Shown: positions 32,421 through 44,960 of the stretch, piece after piece
Layout: each line of letters opens with the position of its first letter
Position numbering within the stretch: the first letter of the stretch is position 1
NCBI GenBank assembly: GCA_012934845.2
Contig: WNNJ02001095.1
Span: forward strand, 51,629 to 115,628
Direction: 5' to 3'
DNA length: 64,000 nt
From: Pomphorhynchus laevis
Lineage: Eukaryota > Acanthocephala > Palaeacanthocephala > Echinorhynchida > Pomphorhynchidae
Translations under genes and position numbers: made by a program
Notes under the pieces: model-generated
What the model was told of the DNA's origin: nothing
Databases searched by the model: none
Seen by the model: the letters and a program-made list of their open reading frames with translations, nothing else

Positions 32421-32788
32421 TTTAAATATAGATTTAATAAAAAATTCTAACAAATTTCAGGAATACTGAAATTTTTTTATATTACTAAACATTAAAAAGA
32501 GTATTTTAATTAAGTTTACCGCTTAGTCGTTAAATTAATGTGCATGCCTGTTTGAACATGCATATTTGAACTTTTAGCTAATAATTTAATCACGTGATAT
32601 TATATTTCACTTTAAAGACTATTGTATTGGTTGCTTTGTTAAACTTTACGCTGATCACATGATCCCGTTCTATAATCGTCCTTTAGCAATTAAGCTAATG
32701 ATAATAACGGAAATGGTTTCATATCGATATTGGATTAATATATTAGGAAACAAACCGTACCAAATTAAGCGACTTGGATGAGAGGTAG

Positions 32789-32980
32789 TACAAATTTGTC
32801 CCGATTGTCATCGAAACCCCTGCGAGCCGTTGGCACCAGTTAGGCGTTTTTTCACAACTCATGGGAAAACTATTAGTTCGGTCGACCGGAGATAAACAGG
32901 CAATGAGTTTCCTGATGCATCGAGTTGGCGCAACGATGCAACGAGGAAACGCGGCTTGTTTTGCGGTGACTGCAGAATAA
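32789..32980 (+). mobile_element. LINE-like polyprotein tail, relic
   Basis: One open stretch of 63 codons: YKFVPIVIETPASRWHQLG, then SQLMGKLLVRSTGDKQAMSF, then GATMQRGNAACFAV and a stop. The FxPIxxET... TGD ... QRGNA pattern is the end of many non-LTR element ORFs. GC-richer than the surroundings. The rest of the element is absent. Confidence 0.5.
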
Positions 32981-33574
32981 CCCTCTTTCTATATTTCTAA
33001 TGAACTGTATTCCTCAATAAAATTGCACTGCATGATGCATTAGGGAACGAATATAACTGCGCTTATGATCTAATATGAATTTATGGCAAAAAAATTGAAA
33101 ATTTTACTTATAAACTAAGTATTTTATTAAAGTGCTAAGGCGACTACAAATTAATACAAATTAAACAAAATTATCAACTGCAATACCTTATAATGCCTTG
33201 TAATCAACACATTTATTTCATTAAATGCATATATACGAACATTCGATTGTTGAAGCGATTATTTAATCGAACATTCGATTATTTAAAATGAAATTTGTAA
33301 ATTTCTAAAATTCTGTTTTTCTTTGTATCTTGGATATGCCCGAATATTATTATTTAATTATGTTTTTAATTTAAATAAATTTAGAAATTATATTTATTCT
33401 ACGATTAAAAACAAACTATTTTAATTTTAATATGCATTAAGTTATTAATATTAGTTAGTAAATATTATTATACAGTTAAATAAATAACTATTTATTTGAC
33501 CGCAAAAGCTTAATTTTTAATAAAATCCAAACACAATATATAATGAATAGTTAAATAAATCAGATCACTTAAAT
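32981..33574. other. AT-rich, nothing recognised
   Basis: No coding or repeat signal. Confidence 0.45.
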
Positions 33575-33740
33575 AAGGCTATATATATTTAGAGGTCATC
33601 AGGAAAGTCTAATATGCTATCAGGTTTCGGTCATATTCATTAACCCAACATAACACCACTTGATTTTAATTTTCTTTTATAAAATTTGATTATCTAATGT
33701 AATATCTTATACTAGCACATCCATAAAAAGGATGTCTATA
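33575..33740 (-). repeat. PLE 3' module, diverged copy
   Basis: The plus strand shows AGAGGTCATCAGGAAAGTCT, ATGCTATCAGGTTTCGG and CCCAACATAACA in the reversed module order. Confidence 0.6.
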
Positions 33741-33798
33741 TCTTAATCTAACACATCTCTAAAGCTTGTACAGCATTATATACACGCTGAAACTTCAG

Positions 33799-34098
33799 AA
33801 CATGCGACACGAAAATTCACACTTTCCACACAACTCGATGAAACCCAAGCATCATAGATTGTTGGATCAGGTCAACGCCATCTTGCGCCGACGAGGGACA
33901 GTGAGCGAATGTACACTACCCATGCCGGCATCAATGTCAGCGGGCGTAACTACTGTATCGCCGGCCTTATCAAACGACGATGACCCAGATTGCCTTGACC
34001 TCGAATACGATGGCAGCATACAAGGACAGCTTTCCGGGCAACCCAAGGAACCCACGGACGATGCCCAGCGCAAGAAGACAACAGTTGAACCAATTTAA
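33799..34098 (+). CDS. Probable last exon of an unidentified host gene
   Basis: After the acceptor CTGAAACTTCAG, 99 codons are open: MRHENSHFPHNSMKPKHHRL, LLDQVNAILRRRGTV, a Ser/Thr/Pro-rich part and an acidic NDDDPDCLDLEYDG near the end. GC content is well above the flanks, which suggests coding selection. No domain was recognised. Polar and low in hydrophobic runs, so probably a cytoplasmic or nuclear tail. Confidence 0.45.
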   Translation, partial: NMRHENSHFPHNSMKPKHHRLLDQVNAILRRRGTVSECTLPMPASMSAGVTTVSPALSNDDDPDCLDLEYDGSIQGQLSGQPKEPTDDAQRKKTTVEPI

Positions 34099-34249
34099 AA
34101 TCTCTCTTTAATTTGTATTATATGTTTTCTTTTTTTATTGCAGTAAATTTCTCATTCAAAAAAATATTTATCCATGAAAATATTCCATTTAAGAGTGTAG
34201 AATTTTTCTCCGAAGTAAAAAAATCTCCGAGGGTAGAAATGTTTTTCTT

Positions 34250-35340
34250 CATTTAAGATTTTTGATTATTTATATATTTTACTATTTTCTGTTTGATAAT
34301 ATTTTTATAGCATCCTAGTTTAAAATATGTATCTATTAAATTAATTAAAGAATTTAAAATAAAATCATTTAAGTGATATTTAAATTTAAATATCATAAAT
34401 TTAAATATTTAAATTTAAAACATCAGAGTTATATCCTAATCTGTCAATTAAAATTTCGTTGCACTTTTATAAAATATCGCCAACAAATTGCGTTATGTTT
34501 AAAATAAAAAAAAATTGCACACTTTTCTCTTCAAATGAAATGTGGATTGCATTTTTGCAATTCCTACTGAATAATGCAACTCTAAACCAGAAGGACAAGT
34601 GAAAAGTGACGTTGAAATAGTTAAAGAGCTTATTTTGATCAAATCGAGTGCTTTCTCTTAAAAATTAAATGAAATTATTTGCGTTTAACGGAAATATTAA
34701 AAGTTGTTTTAATATTTTTAATTGTTCATATTGTTTAATTGTTTAATTTAGTAAGTTTAATTTAAAATTATTTAAATGTCCGGCTATATTTATGTTATCT
34801 ATACATTTATTAATGAAGTTTATGGTTAATGTATATTTTCTATTGTTATTATTAACATTTATTGTCCGATTATAGTATTTTATATTACAATAAGTGTCTA
34901 TTATATAACTTGACCTATCATAGTCCTTAATTAATTTTTGATTTATTGAACATATGACATCTTTAGAAAAACTTCTTATATTTACATAAAGATCTTTTAG
35001 CTTATTATCTCTTAAAAGTTGTTTCAATATTTCGAATTGTTCATTTATATACATATCTTTTTTAATATTTTTAACTCTATTTTTCCTATTCATTTTATCA
35101 CCATGACTTATTGGTTTGCGTTTAACCGGATTATTATAATATAGTTGTTTATTATGTATTATACTACTTCTGCCAATTCCTTGTATCACGTCATTTAATC
35201 CTAATGGGGACATGGAATTTAGCATTTAATTCCAAAAATCTTCTTTTTCTATTAGTTTTTGATTTAATATTGCCTAATTTTCCTTCAATAATATGTTCTA
35301 AAATAAATAATTTACAATTTTTTTATGTAATGTCCTATTA
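34250..35340 (-). mobile_element. PLE fragment with probable N-terminal part
   Basis: A patch at 34250-34350 is nearly identical to the PLE C-terminal sequence at 39945-40020. The minus-strand ORF 35225-34743 (160 codons: INEQFEILKQLLRDNKLKDL, FINKCIDNINIAGHLNNF) and further in-frame sequence up to 35340 (RKRRFLELNAKF) have the same lysine/asparagine-rich character and probably belong to the PLE region before the RT. This is inferred from position and composition, not from recognised motifs. Confidence 0.45.
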
Positions 35341-35399
35341 ATCTCATATACTTATGAAATATAGTTTGGTTATTATGCTGTATATGTTTGACTATAATA

Positions 35400-36120
35400 G
35401 TTTGACTATTATGCTGTATGTTCTATTAAGTGAACTCAATGCTCATGTTGGTAGCGACAGTAGCACTTGGAAGGGAGTGTTAGGTAGGAACGGACTCTCC
35501 TATCTGAATGCTAGTGGTGTTGAATTATTGCACTTTTGTGCTAGTAACAATTTGTGCATAACCAACAACATGTTTGAACATAATGAGATCCATAGATGTA
35601 CATGTCATCAGGATTATCTCAGTCAAAGATCAATGATCGATTTTGTAATCGTTTCATCTGATCTGCGACGTTATGTTCTGGACACTCGTATGAAGAGATA
35701 AGATGAGCTGTCAACCGATCACTACCTTGTAGTTAGTGCACTTCAATGGGAAGATCGGATGCTAGACAATATTAATAAATTAATCTTAAGAAATAAATTT
35801 AATTTTAAGTTAAATTAAATAGGAGAGGAACGGACTTTCCTATCTGAATGCGATTAATGTTGAATTATTGCACTTTTGTGCTAGTAGCAATTTGTGCATA
35901 ACCAACACCATGTTTGAACATAATGAGATCCATAGATGAACATCGCATCAGAATTCTCTCAGCCAAAGATCAATGATCGATTTTGTAATCGTTTCACCTG
36001 ATCTGCGATGTTATGTTCTGGACACTCGTGTGAAGAGAGCGGCTGATCTGTCAACGGGTAGTGGAGGTTTCGTAGACTGCCTCCACGACCCGACACCAGG
36101 ACCAGTGGTCAACAGCAAAA
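35400..36120 (+). mobile_element. Two tandem fragments of an RTE-like AP endonuclease
   Basis: [39 protein letters not shown] and [20 protein letters not shown] fit the second half of an APE domain (DFNAHVG, SxIDFVIVxSDLR). A second copy at 35822-36060 repeats this with about 90% identity and more stops, followed by GTAGACTGCCTCCACGACCC. That last block recurs at 63495 with another copy of the APE start. Confidence 0.7.
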
Positions 36121-36244
36121 TTTTGGTGTGTTGTTAAAATTGGTATACATTTACCTTGAGTTGTTGTTTCAGTAAATTGCAAGAATTTAGTAGTTATCAA
36201 TTGTAAACATAAAATTTAGTCTTTTGATAAAATCACTATTTGTT

Positions 36245-36595
36245 CTTGTGTCTTAAACCCTTCGTCCGTGACAAGGTCCGCTCGTCTAACTTGATTCTCC
36301 GTGACATCCGCCGTATCCGCCCCCTTATCGACTTCCATTCTTGTATGTCTCTTCTTTCATCGCTTCTTTTCCCTAAAATCGATTAATGCCTTAGACTTTT
36401 CGCCAATTCTCCAAAATCCATCATCCTACCACTACAACGCATAATCAACTCCGCCGTTCGAGTGCTCTTTCGTCTCTGTCGCTTCGACCACACATCCACA
36501 TATCTTGCCCAAGTCTCCTGGCCTACCATCCACATACGCATCAAACTCCGCCTTCTCGTATTTTGTTGTGGTCATGTAAGCGTGCGCTGGCACGC
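36245..36595 (+). mobile_element. CR1/L2-like LINE, RT C-terminal relic
   Basis: Plus-strand reading gives FHSCMSLLSSLLFPKID, LPLQRIINSAVRVLFRLCRF, DHTSTYLAQVSWPTIHIRIK. This is the post-RT block of CR1/L2 LINEs (SxLDYCN, LQxxQNxAAR, WLxIxxRIxYK). It has at least one stop. GC-rich compared with both flanks. Confidence 0.65.
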
Positions 36596-36879
36596 ATTTG
36601 CCACGTTAAAATAAATATTTTTTTATTCTGATAAAAACACAACTTTAATCCTTGTTTTTATATATCTTATGTTATTTATTTGTTAATTCATAAAAATTGA
36701 CTTTTATTTTAAATTTCATTTTTAAATTTTAAATTTATATAAATATAAATTGTATAAAATCTTATAAAATTATTTATTATTTTATTTTTATTTATATATC
36801 GTATAAAATACGTATATAATTAAATTTAATTAAATTTATTAAATTTTAATTTAATTTAAAAAATTAAATTAAAATTTCT

Positions 36880-37235
36880 ATTAATGGATAATAAGCAATA
36901 TGCTTTGTAAGCATATTGCTTTGTACCATACGTAAGCAATATGCTTACGTCATTAGCGAGTTTCTGGCTTCGATGCTATGTGGGGTCGAATATTCTGGGG
37001 CCGAAACCTGATAACATAGCAGTTTCACCTGATGAATTCTAATCTTTATTCTTATACATCGACTGTTATTTATTATACAATTCATACAAATTGACTTTTA
37101 TTTTAAATTTCAATTTAAAATTTTAACTTGATATAAATATAAATTGTACAAAATCTTATATAATTATTTATTATTTATCTTTATTTTTGATTTATATATA
37201 GTAATAAAAAATACGTATACTCAGTTCTCTAATAT
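36880..37235 (+). repeat. PLE 3' module with terminal box
   Basis: ATGGATAATAAGCAATATGC, CGATGCTATGTGGGGTCGA, ATAACATAGCAGTTTCACCT and the terminal box (ACTCAGTTCTCT) near 37218. Confidence 0.7.
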
Positions 37236-38200
37236 AATCAATTAATAATTCGCTAATTAATTAATTAATTATTAAATGTTTTGAAACTCATAAATACGTT
37301 TAATCATATTTATGATAGTATAATTGCATTTCAGTGATACTTTGTTTATAATGCTGTTTCATAACTCTGCACATTGTCATTATAAAGAAGGCAATTTGAA
37401 AAAATATTTTAAATAATCCAAAAGTTTGTTTCAGCCAAATCTATACCACGCGAAATTTATCCTTAAATAATAATTTTATCTGGATAATCGAATTCAAATG
37501 TCAGATCAAACTAGTTTTTCGTCAAAATCAATAAGATGAAATGGCCTAGTTTTATTCTCCTTTTCAATATTTGGCTATAAAAAAGTGCTTAGAATTTTAA
37601 GCGCAGATTTAAAAAGATTAAAAATTTTCTTTGAAAATCACAGAATTATGCATTGCCTCTTATGCTACAAATACAACATGTTCCATTAATATTAATTTTG
37701 ATGCTTGTCCTTTATGAAATGTATCTGATTGAGATCGTAAATTATCAAATTGGCAACATAAATGTGGATACGCTATTCCTAGAACAATTACGAAATACTT
37801 TCATATTTTAAAACCGTAAGTAATTTTACGCAATGAGTTTTTACATAAACTTTTTAATACGTAAAAAAGAAGTTTTTGATAAATTGATAAAATGTAAAAA
37901 CAATTAAGCTCAAGACGATTGATTTTTAATGGCTGTGTAGTATCTTTCCACTTTTATTTTTAATGTTCATAAACATTGGTTTATTATTTTCAGATTTAGA
38001 ATTCTAAAAATCCTTTTTAAGATATAGATATTTAATTTTTTAATTCATCTATTGTACAAAATATGTATTCTCAGATAAGTTCAACTGATATAATTTGTTC
38101 CACTGGCATTCGTTTAGCAATATAACACATATTCTGTAATATCACATATTTTAATGGTCACAGTCATCATCATTAGATTGCAGTCTTCAAACTTGTGAAC
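37236..38200. other. AT-rich, nothing recognised
   Basis: No coding or repeat signal. Confidence 0.45.
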
Positions 38201-38204
38201 AGAT

Positions 38205-38455
38205 AAACGAACTGAGTCCACTTATATTATATTATTAATAAATTAAAAGTGATTCTAAATAAAATTTAAATAATTTAATAATAAATAATAAATAATTGCT
38301 AAATAAGGTTTTATATAATTTATATCCAGTTAAAATTTAAAATTTAAAATAAAAATCAATTTTGATGAATTTAATAATATACGATGTTTTTGAAAAAAGA
38401 ATAGAGGTCATAAAGAAAAACCGCTATGTTATCAGGTTTCGCTCTCTCTCTATAT
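38205..38455 (-). repeat. PLE 3' module, partial
   Basis: Terminal box near 38210 (GAACTGAGTCCAC) and the inner part AGAGGTCATAAAGAAAAACC, CGCTATGTTATCAGGTTTCG. The module stops at a CT/TA microsatellite at 38443-38470. Confidence 0.6.
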
Positions 38456-38574
38456 ATATACATATATATTCCTCGATAAATCGTATAATAATAAATTTTA
38501 TCGTTATATAGATTTATGAAATCTGTATAATTAAGTATATATAATTATTAATTATAATTATATAATTTATCAGA

Positions 38575-38745
38575 ATATAAATACATACGATTTTAGTACG
38601 CTTTATACAAATCTAGAATTAGCAGATATTAAAGATGCATTAGTAAAATTAATTAATCTTATATTCGGAAATAGATATACATATAGATATGTTATAATAA
38701 TTATAACGCATATCTAACAAAAATTAAACCATCAGGTAAATATAA
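38575..38745 (+). mobile_element. PLE RT fragment (motif upstream of the catalytic core)
   Basis: FSTLYTNLELADIKDALVKL and LINLIFGN in one frame. The FSTLYT motif opens the RT domain in this type. Confidence 0.65.
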
Positions 38746-39119
38746 ATATATTGATAATTAATTATATATAATTATTTGTTCTTAAAACTCAGTTAATTAA
38801 CATATGATTCGTGCAATCGCATGTAATGGCATCAAATTCAATGAAATTTTCATTTGATCTGGCATAGAGCTGTAATAGATGTTTCCCATAATTCTAAATT
38901 CCCCACCATAGATTTTTACGAGATACATTTTATAAAATTTTCTTCTAGTCAACAAGAATAAATTCAATGTACGGGCTAAAATTATAGCTCAAATTATAGA
39001 GTTTTATGTAATTTATAATTAACAGTTATCTGTTATTTGCCCAGTAAATGATTTTGAGCTCAAATTTTGTGTTTGTGTTTAAATGACATTATTTTGCTAA
39101 TTATGTAAACTTTACGTGC
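38746..39119. other. AT-rich, nothing recognised
   Basis: No coding or repeat signal. Confidence 0.4.
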
Positions 39120-39500
39120 TCAGGAATAATTTATCAGAATATAAATGCGTATGAGTTTAGTACGCTTTGTATAAATTTAGATTTAGTAGATATTAAAGAT
39201 GCATTAGAAAAATTTATTAACCTTATATTAGGAAAAATATATACATATATATGGTATAATAACTATAAGGCCTATCTAACAAAAATTAAACTATCAATTA
39301 AATATAAATATATGGATAAAATTGAATTAATAGAATCCTTAAATATTTTGATAAATCAAAATTATTTAAAAGTAGGGACATCTATATTTAGACAAGTAAA
39401 GGTGTTTCAATGGGAGGTAATAGTAGCCCAGTTATAGCTGACTTATTTTTAAGCTTTTTAGAATGTGAATTTGTTCATAATTGTTTAAAAAATAAATCTA
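39120..39500 (+). mobile_element. PLE RT fragment
   Basis: FSTLCINLDLVDIKDALEKF, KAYLTKIKLS, KIELIESLNILINQNYLKVG and then the GGNSSP and ADLFLSF block after a shift. It continues the RT order seen at 21.7-22.1 kb, so the two together cover most of the RT. Confidence 0.75.
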
Positions 39501-39505
39501 AACTA

Positions 39506-40190
39506 TGTAAATCAAATCAGCTAACTGAGTCTACGTATTCAATATAATTATAAAATAAACAAAACATAATAATGCTAAATCAAAATTTAATAATTAAATA
39601 ATAAAATTAATAATTGTTTTTAGATTTTCTATAATTTAAATCAAGTTAAAATAAAAAAATAAAATTTAAAATAAACGTAATTTTTATGAATTGAGTAATA
39701 AATAACAGACGTTGTATCAGAATAAGAATTAGAGGTCATCAGGAGGAACTGCTATGCTATCAGGTTTCGGCCTCTAACTCCTCTACCCAACATAGCAGCG
39801 GGGCTAAATACACGCTAATGATGTATTTCCTCTGAAATAACTATCTAGTATCTTATTCTAATACAAAGTATATTATTTATTATCCATCCATAAAAGTTTG
39901 CCACTAAAGAGTTTAAATTTATTCTTTATATTATTGTGTTGATTTATATATTTTACTATTTTCTGTTTGATTATCTTTTTATAGTAACCTAGTTTAAAAT
40001 ATGTATCTATTAAATCACTTAAATGATTTTGAAGAACGCCAATATCACTACATATTGTTGCAATTCTTAAAATTTCATTATTTAATGAATGCTCATGCAA
40101 AAATATGTTTCTTATGAATTCAAATGTCATCTTTACGATATACATTTAAAGTAGTTTTAATTGTATTATTTATAAATAACATTAAATAAT
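39506..40190 (-). mobile_element. PLE 3' end: RT C-terminus, 3' module and terminal box
   Basis: Minus strand: C-terminal ORF 40145-39873 ends ...FKLFSGKLLWMDNK and stop. The stop region ATGGATAATAAATAATATAC is the first block of the 3' module, which runs to 39690. The terminal box GTAGACTCAGTTAGCTGAT lies at 39538-39506. This copy ties coding region, module and terminal box together and is the best template for the 3' end. Confidence 0.8.
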
Positions 40191-40376
40191 TAAATTGTTA
40201 TAAATTAAATTAAATTAATTGTTATATAATTTATATCAGGTTAAAATTTGAAATTAAAACTTAGAATTTAAATTTAAAATAAAAGTCAATTTTTATGAAT
40301 TTACTATTTTTATGAATTGAAAATAAAAGTCGTACAGAATAAATAATATTTCACAACTTGGCACTATGTTCGTTTT

Positions 40377-40543
40377 AAAAGGCATTTTATCCGCACGAGA
40401 ACTGTAATAAATTATTTGACGTTTTGCCAATCTCAGTGACCCTTTTCATGAAATAATATTATTTTCAGTGAAAAAGGTCACTGAGATTGGCCGAAACGTC
40501 AAATAAATTATTACAGCTCTTGTATAAAGGTAAAATGCCTTTT
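40377..40543. repeat. Foldback repeat
   Basis: Arms AAAAGGCATTTTATCCGCAC and its near-complement ending TAAAATGCCTTT. The inner arms carry CACTGAGATTGGCCGAAACG on the plus strand and CACTGAGATTGGCAAAACG on the minus, a reduced version of the CTGANGA...GAAA pair without a clear stem between them. Confidence 0.65.
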
Positions 40544-40669
40544 AGAATAATTAAATGGCTTGTAACGTAATTTGCACACGAAACAAATTCTATCAGACTT
40601 GGTACTAAATTAACATGTTTTTAATTATTGTGAAACGATACATCGTACTTTCAAATAAATTTTTTAGAA

Positions 40670-40762
40670 TACCTTCAGTTGTTTGCTTTTATCACTTATT
40701 CCTATGATTTATTCCAGAATACCTACAGTTGTTTGCTCTTATCACTTATTCCTATGATTTAA
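40670..40762 (+). repeat. Tandem duplication, 2 x 47 bp
   Basis: CAGTTGTTTGCTTTTATCAC and the following TTATTCCTATGATTTA are repeated once with one or two changes. Confidence 0.7.
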
Positions 40763-41044
40763 TTTAATAAAAGACCTTTATGAACATAACCTGTAATTTA
40801 AGTAGTAACGCAATTTTCTTCGCATCTTAATGGCGCGTTTTTATTTTTATTCAATGAGGTGGGGTGATTATGGGTTAACTACGAATTGACCTAAGCCGTA
40901 ATTCAACAGAAGGAATCCATAACTTTACAGATCAGTTAACTGAGTCTACGCTTTTGGTACTATATAATATCGCTGTTTAAATTATTAATTATTATTAATT
41001 ATTAATTATTTAATTATATTATGTATTATTATTTATTATAAATA

Positions 41045-41190
41045 ATTAAATATACGTAGACTCAGTTACCTGATCTGGTTTGATGGGTCGGGGAATAGGT
41101 GCCGAAACCTGATAACATAACACTTCCTCCGCATGACCTCTAATCCAAAATTCCCTACGTACTATTTTATTTATTAATTCGTAAAAATTG
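41045..41190 (+). repeat. PLE terminal box fused to an inner module part
   Basis: GTAGACTCAGTTACCTGAT is followed after a few bases by GGGTCGGGGAATAGG, GCCGAAACCTGATAACAT and the module's right half. The usual first half of the module is missing, so a terminal box stands directly before a 5'-truncated copy. Confidence 0.6.
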
Positions 41191-41239
41191 ATTTATAAAA
41201 AATTCTTACATATCTGAATTAGATAAAAGCTTAATTAAA

Positions 41240-41850
41240 TATTGTTATTTTTATAATTATTGTTATCAACGAAACCGATTGATGCTCTCAATCGTCACCT
41301 TGGAAGACGACATGTGCAGGATGAACTTGCAGCACGTTATGGATGACAACCTTCTGATCCGCCAGCCCACTGTACATGTGGTCAATTATTTGGGATTTGT
41401 CACTCACTTGTCTGCCAAGTAGGTGGCTTACCAATTATTAGACATAATGCCATTCGAGATTATCTTGCTGAGAAGCTCATACACGTGAAATGTTCAGTTT
41501 ATGTCGAACCTTCTTTACGGCCCTTATATGATGATGTGGTATTTGAACAAACATCAACAACATGTGACATGAGTGTCAGATTTGATGTTGAGTGTTACGG
41601 TCTGTTTGGGAATCGGTTGGAGCAGTCCGTATTGGACATTTCCGTATTTAATTATCTTGTTCCTTACTATCGCTCTAATTGTCCAAGCAACCATCTCAGC
41701 TACCATGAGCGCCGAAAATTCGCAAGTGAGCGCGTAGTAATATTTTAGGATGCCAAATTTAATCCATTTGTGCTGTCAACTAATGGTGTCCTCGAAAATG
41801 AAGCACAATCATTATACATTCAACAACATACGAGCATTTGCTCAAATAGC
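41240..41850 (+). mobile_element. Restriction-like-endonuclease LINE, C-terminal relic
   Basis: Plus strand: GGLPIIRHNAIRDYLAEKL, VEPSLRPL, VRFDVECYGLFGNRLEQSVL, DISVFNYLVPYYRSN, and HERRKFASERV. This is the zinc-knuckle and nuclease region of the LINE A/B family, with several breaks, 5'-truncated. It abuts the CR1-like LINE at about 41850. Confidence 0.75.
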
Positions 41851-41869
41851 TGGCTCACAATAAGTTCGT

Positions 41870-44800
41870 AAATAAGTTAATTAGCTTATTAAAATAAGGA
41901 CATGCAAGATGAAACATCGCCTGATCCATTATTAATCTTCTTTTAAAAGTACTAAGTGAACTGCATCTAAGGGTGTTTGCATCAAGATTGTTCCAAAGCT
42001 CAACAATTCTTCTATCAAATTGCATCGCGCCCAATTTCTGTACCCTGCTTCTTCGAATAGTTAAAGAATGACCTCAAAGAACATTTGAACCACGTAATTG
42101 AACCCTACTCCGAAGAGGGTGATGAGGACGTTGGAATAAATGCAAAACAAGGCACATATCCATGTACCGACAGGTCCATGTGACGGTCTCAAGTCCTAGT
42201 GATATCAGTATGTCTTAGTAAGGCAGCGACGGCGACGTTGGTGCTAGCTTTGTTGCCCTGCAAAGTACCCTCTCTGATTTCTTATGTTCATGCACAGTAC
42301 GTGGGTATACAACCGAAGTTGCATATAAATGTCTACTCAATACATGTGCTAAAATCAGAGGCCGCAGAGCATTCGGATCAACGCGAACAAACGCGCGTCG
42401 AATCATACCTATCATTTTATTGTAGTTGGCACAAGCTTGCTCAGTGTACTTTTTGGTTGATAAATCAGAGGTAACACATACTCCTAAATCTTTGTAACTA
42501 TAGACACTTTCAACAAGACAGCCCTTATATTTGTAACAAACAGATGTTAGTTGCTTGCGAGCATTACCAATAATATGCATGTGTTTGCATTTCGAATCAT
42601 TTATCACAAGCTTGTTAGATGCCGCGCACAACTCAACATTATCTATGCCAGTTTGCAAATTATCAACATCCTCACATGAATGAATGGGCTGCCATATTTT
42701 TAAATCATCTACATACAAACATGATCGAGAGCTAACGCACCCAGGCAAATCGTTAACATAAATGCTGAATAAAAGCGGACCCAAAAGTGAACCTTGATGT
42801 ACTCCAAGATGACATTTTCTAGGCGCAGACAAGGACTGATCGACAAGGACTCGAAAGCAACGATCACGAAGAAATTCTCTAATCCAATCAACAAGTATGT
42901 TTGGGAGTCCAGTATTGAAGGGTTTCTGAAGAAGTAGACCATGATCTACTCTATCAAAAGCTTTTGAAAAGTCGAAGAATATAATGTCTGTATCGGTATA
43001 GTGTGCCTTATTCGCTGTCCAATCAAGATGAGCATCAAGCAAATTTGAAACAGTTGAATAACCCACCCGATATCCGTGCTGATTAGGGACTAAAATTTTT
43101 CCTACACGAAAAAACTCAACCATGTAGCGATGCACAAACCTCTCCAACACTCTACAGCAAATGCAGGATAATGCTCACCGGCCTATAATTCTCGATGGAA
43201 AAGCGATCTCCTTTCTTGAAGTAGGGAAGAACAATTGACCGCTTCCACACATTAGGAAGATAATTTTCTAAGATTGACGGGCGAAAAATTGCACAGAGAG
43301 AAACGCAAATTGAGCCTGCTAATCTGCGCAGATAAACAGAAGGTAGTAAGTCACAACCTCTTGAATTATTTGCTTTTAGACGGCGTAATTCGGAATACAC
43401 TTTAGCTGGCGTTATCAAATTGTCAAAGTCCAACTCAAGACACGTGTCAGAGTAAGTGTTCAGCACACTAGATTCCATACAAAAAGTTTCATGTTCATTT
43501 GCGGGCTCTACTGAAGTGCAATAGTGTGCCGCAAACTCTTCAGCTAGGGCATTCGCAGAAATGTCATAGAAGCAGTGACAAATTGAAGAATCAACAGCTC
43601 CCCTACTTGATAGGTACTGAAAAAAGACTTTTAAATCGTATTTACACTGGTTAGCTAATGCATTCTCAAATGCACACCGCTTCTTTCTCTTCAATGAATT
43701 GAATAAATTTCTTGCCTGTTTAAAAACATCATAACTACACTCCCCAACTTTGTAGCGATTGAAGATCAAATTACGAGTCCTCAATGTTGAACGTAACTCA
43801 GAATCGAACCAGGGAGAATCTTCTCGACGTGTCCTGCGTCTAAGTGGAGAGAATAAAATAAGCAGCGACTCTAAGATTCTCTGAACGTAATTCCATGCGC
43901 CGTGTACTCCAACAACAGCGGGATATGACAAGGAAAATGTTGAAAGTATTGGCTGAATTGCATCTGTATTAGTTTTGAAAGCATTAACCTTTTGATTTTC
44001 ACGCGGACCTCGAGTTTCTTTTTGAAACCTTAACCTAATGATCACTACGCAATGATCAGACATACCGATCGGGGCATCATAACGGATAGCGTTAATAATC
44101 TCACTGTTCGAAGATAAACATACATCTAATAGAGATCTACTGCCACTAGCAAAAACGAGTGCAATTTTGGACATGCTGAGTTAAACCACAATAGATGATA
44201 CACTCCAGAAGGTCATAGGAAGCATGGTCACAAGTAGGAAAAGCCGTATACGAATTCCAATCAACCGAAGGCATATTCAAGTCACCAAGTATTAAAACAT
44301 TGGAGGTACCTTTAGAATAAAGTTCTACTTCCCTAATCAGTCTATCTGTGGCGGCCATGGGTGAACGATATACTACCACCGGAACAGCGGAGCGATAAGC
44401 ATAAATTTTACCCGACACCACAAACTTTCGACTTTATCAGAAGTGCTAAGAACAGTTACTTTCACATCGTTGCTTACATAAAGAATAACACCTCCACCTT
44501 TTTTATTTCAACGATCACTGCGGAAAACCAGATAGCCAGGGTTAGAGACTTTATCAACAATACCACCATATAGCCATGATTATGTTATAGCAAGTCACTT
44601 AAAACGAATTAACTGAACTCTAAATCTCAGTTCATCCACCTTCAATATAAGACTGCGAACATTACAATGGAGCATTTGACAATGCCCCAACATACCTCTG
44701 GGAGTATTCCTATAACCCCTTACACATCATAATAACCCGGACGCTAAACCATTTAGACTCTGATAGGCAGAGTAGACGAGTCCGTATCGATTACAGAACG

Positions 44801-44900
44801 CACGCGAGGCGACATGACTAGTGGGCTCCAACTCAGCAGGGTGTATCGCCTCACAACCTGAAAATGTTTCACATAGAGATTTGTTTCTCCGTTAGCAACA
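41870..44900 (-). pseudogene. CR1-like ORF2: AP endonuclease and RT
   Basis: From 5' to 3': APE pieces (VLILGDLNMPSVDW at 44146-44421; LDVCLSSNSEIINAIRYDAP and GMSDHCVV at 43152-44174), then WKRSIVLPYFKKGD and ENYRPVSI, then the RT proper (42215-43150) with DIIFFDFSKAFDRVDH, LGVHQGSLLGPLLF and the catalytic YVDDLKIW, and then the C-terminal VELWNNLDANTL at 41950-42010. The catalytic core has YVDD. Two frameshifts and at least one stop break it. Clade by motif: CR1-like (SVLGPLLF, ADDLKIW). Confidence 0.82.
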
Positions 44901-44960
44901 CGGGATGCTAGTTCCTCTTTAGCATTCGACATTTTTTTCGTTCTGGTACATCAAGATCTT

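Noticed and set aside
38443-38470. Functional microsatellite or recombination site
   Set aside because: A short CT/TA repeat with nothing around it to suggest a role.
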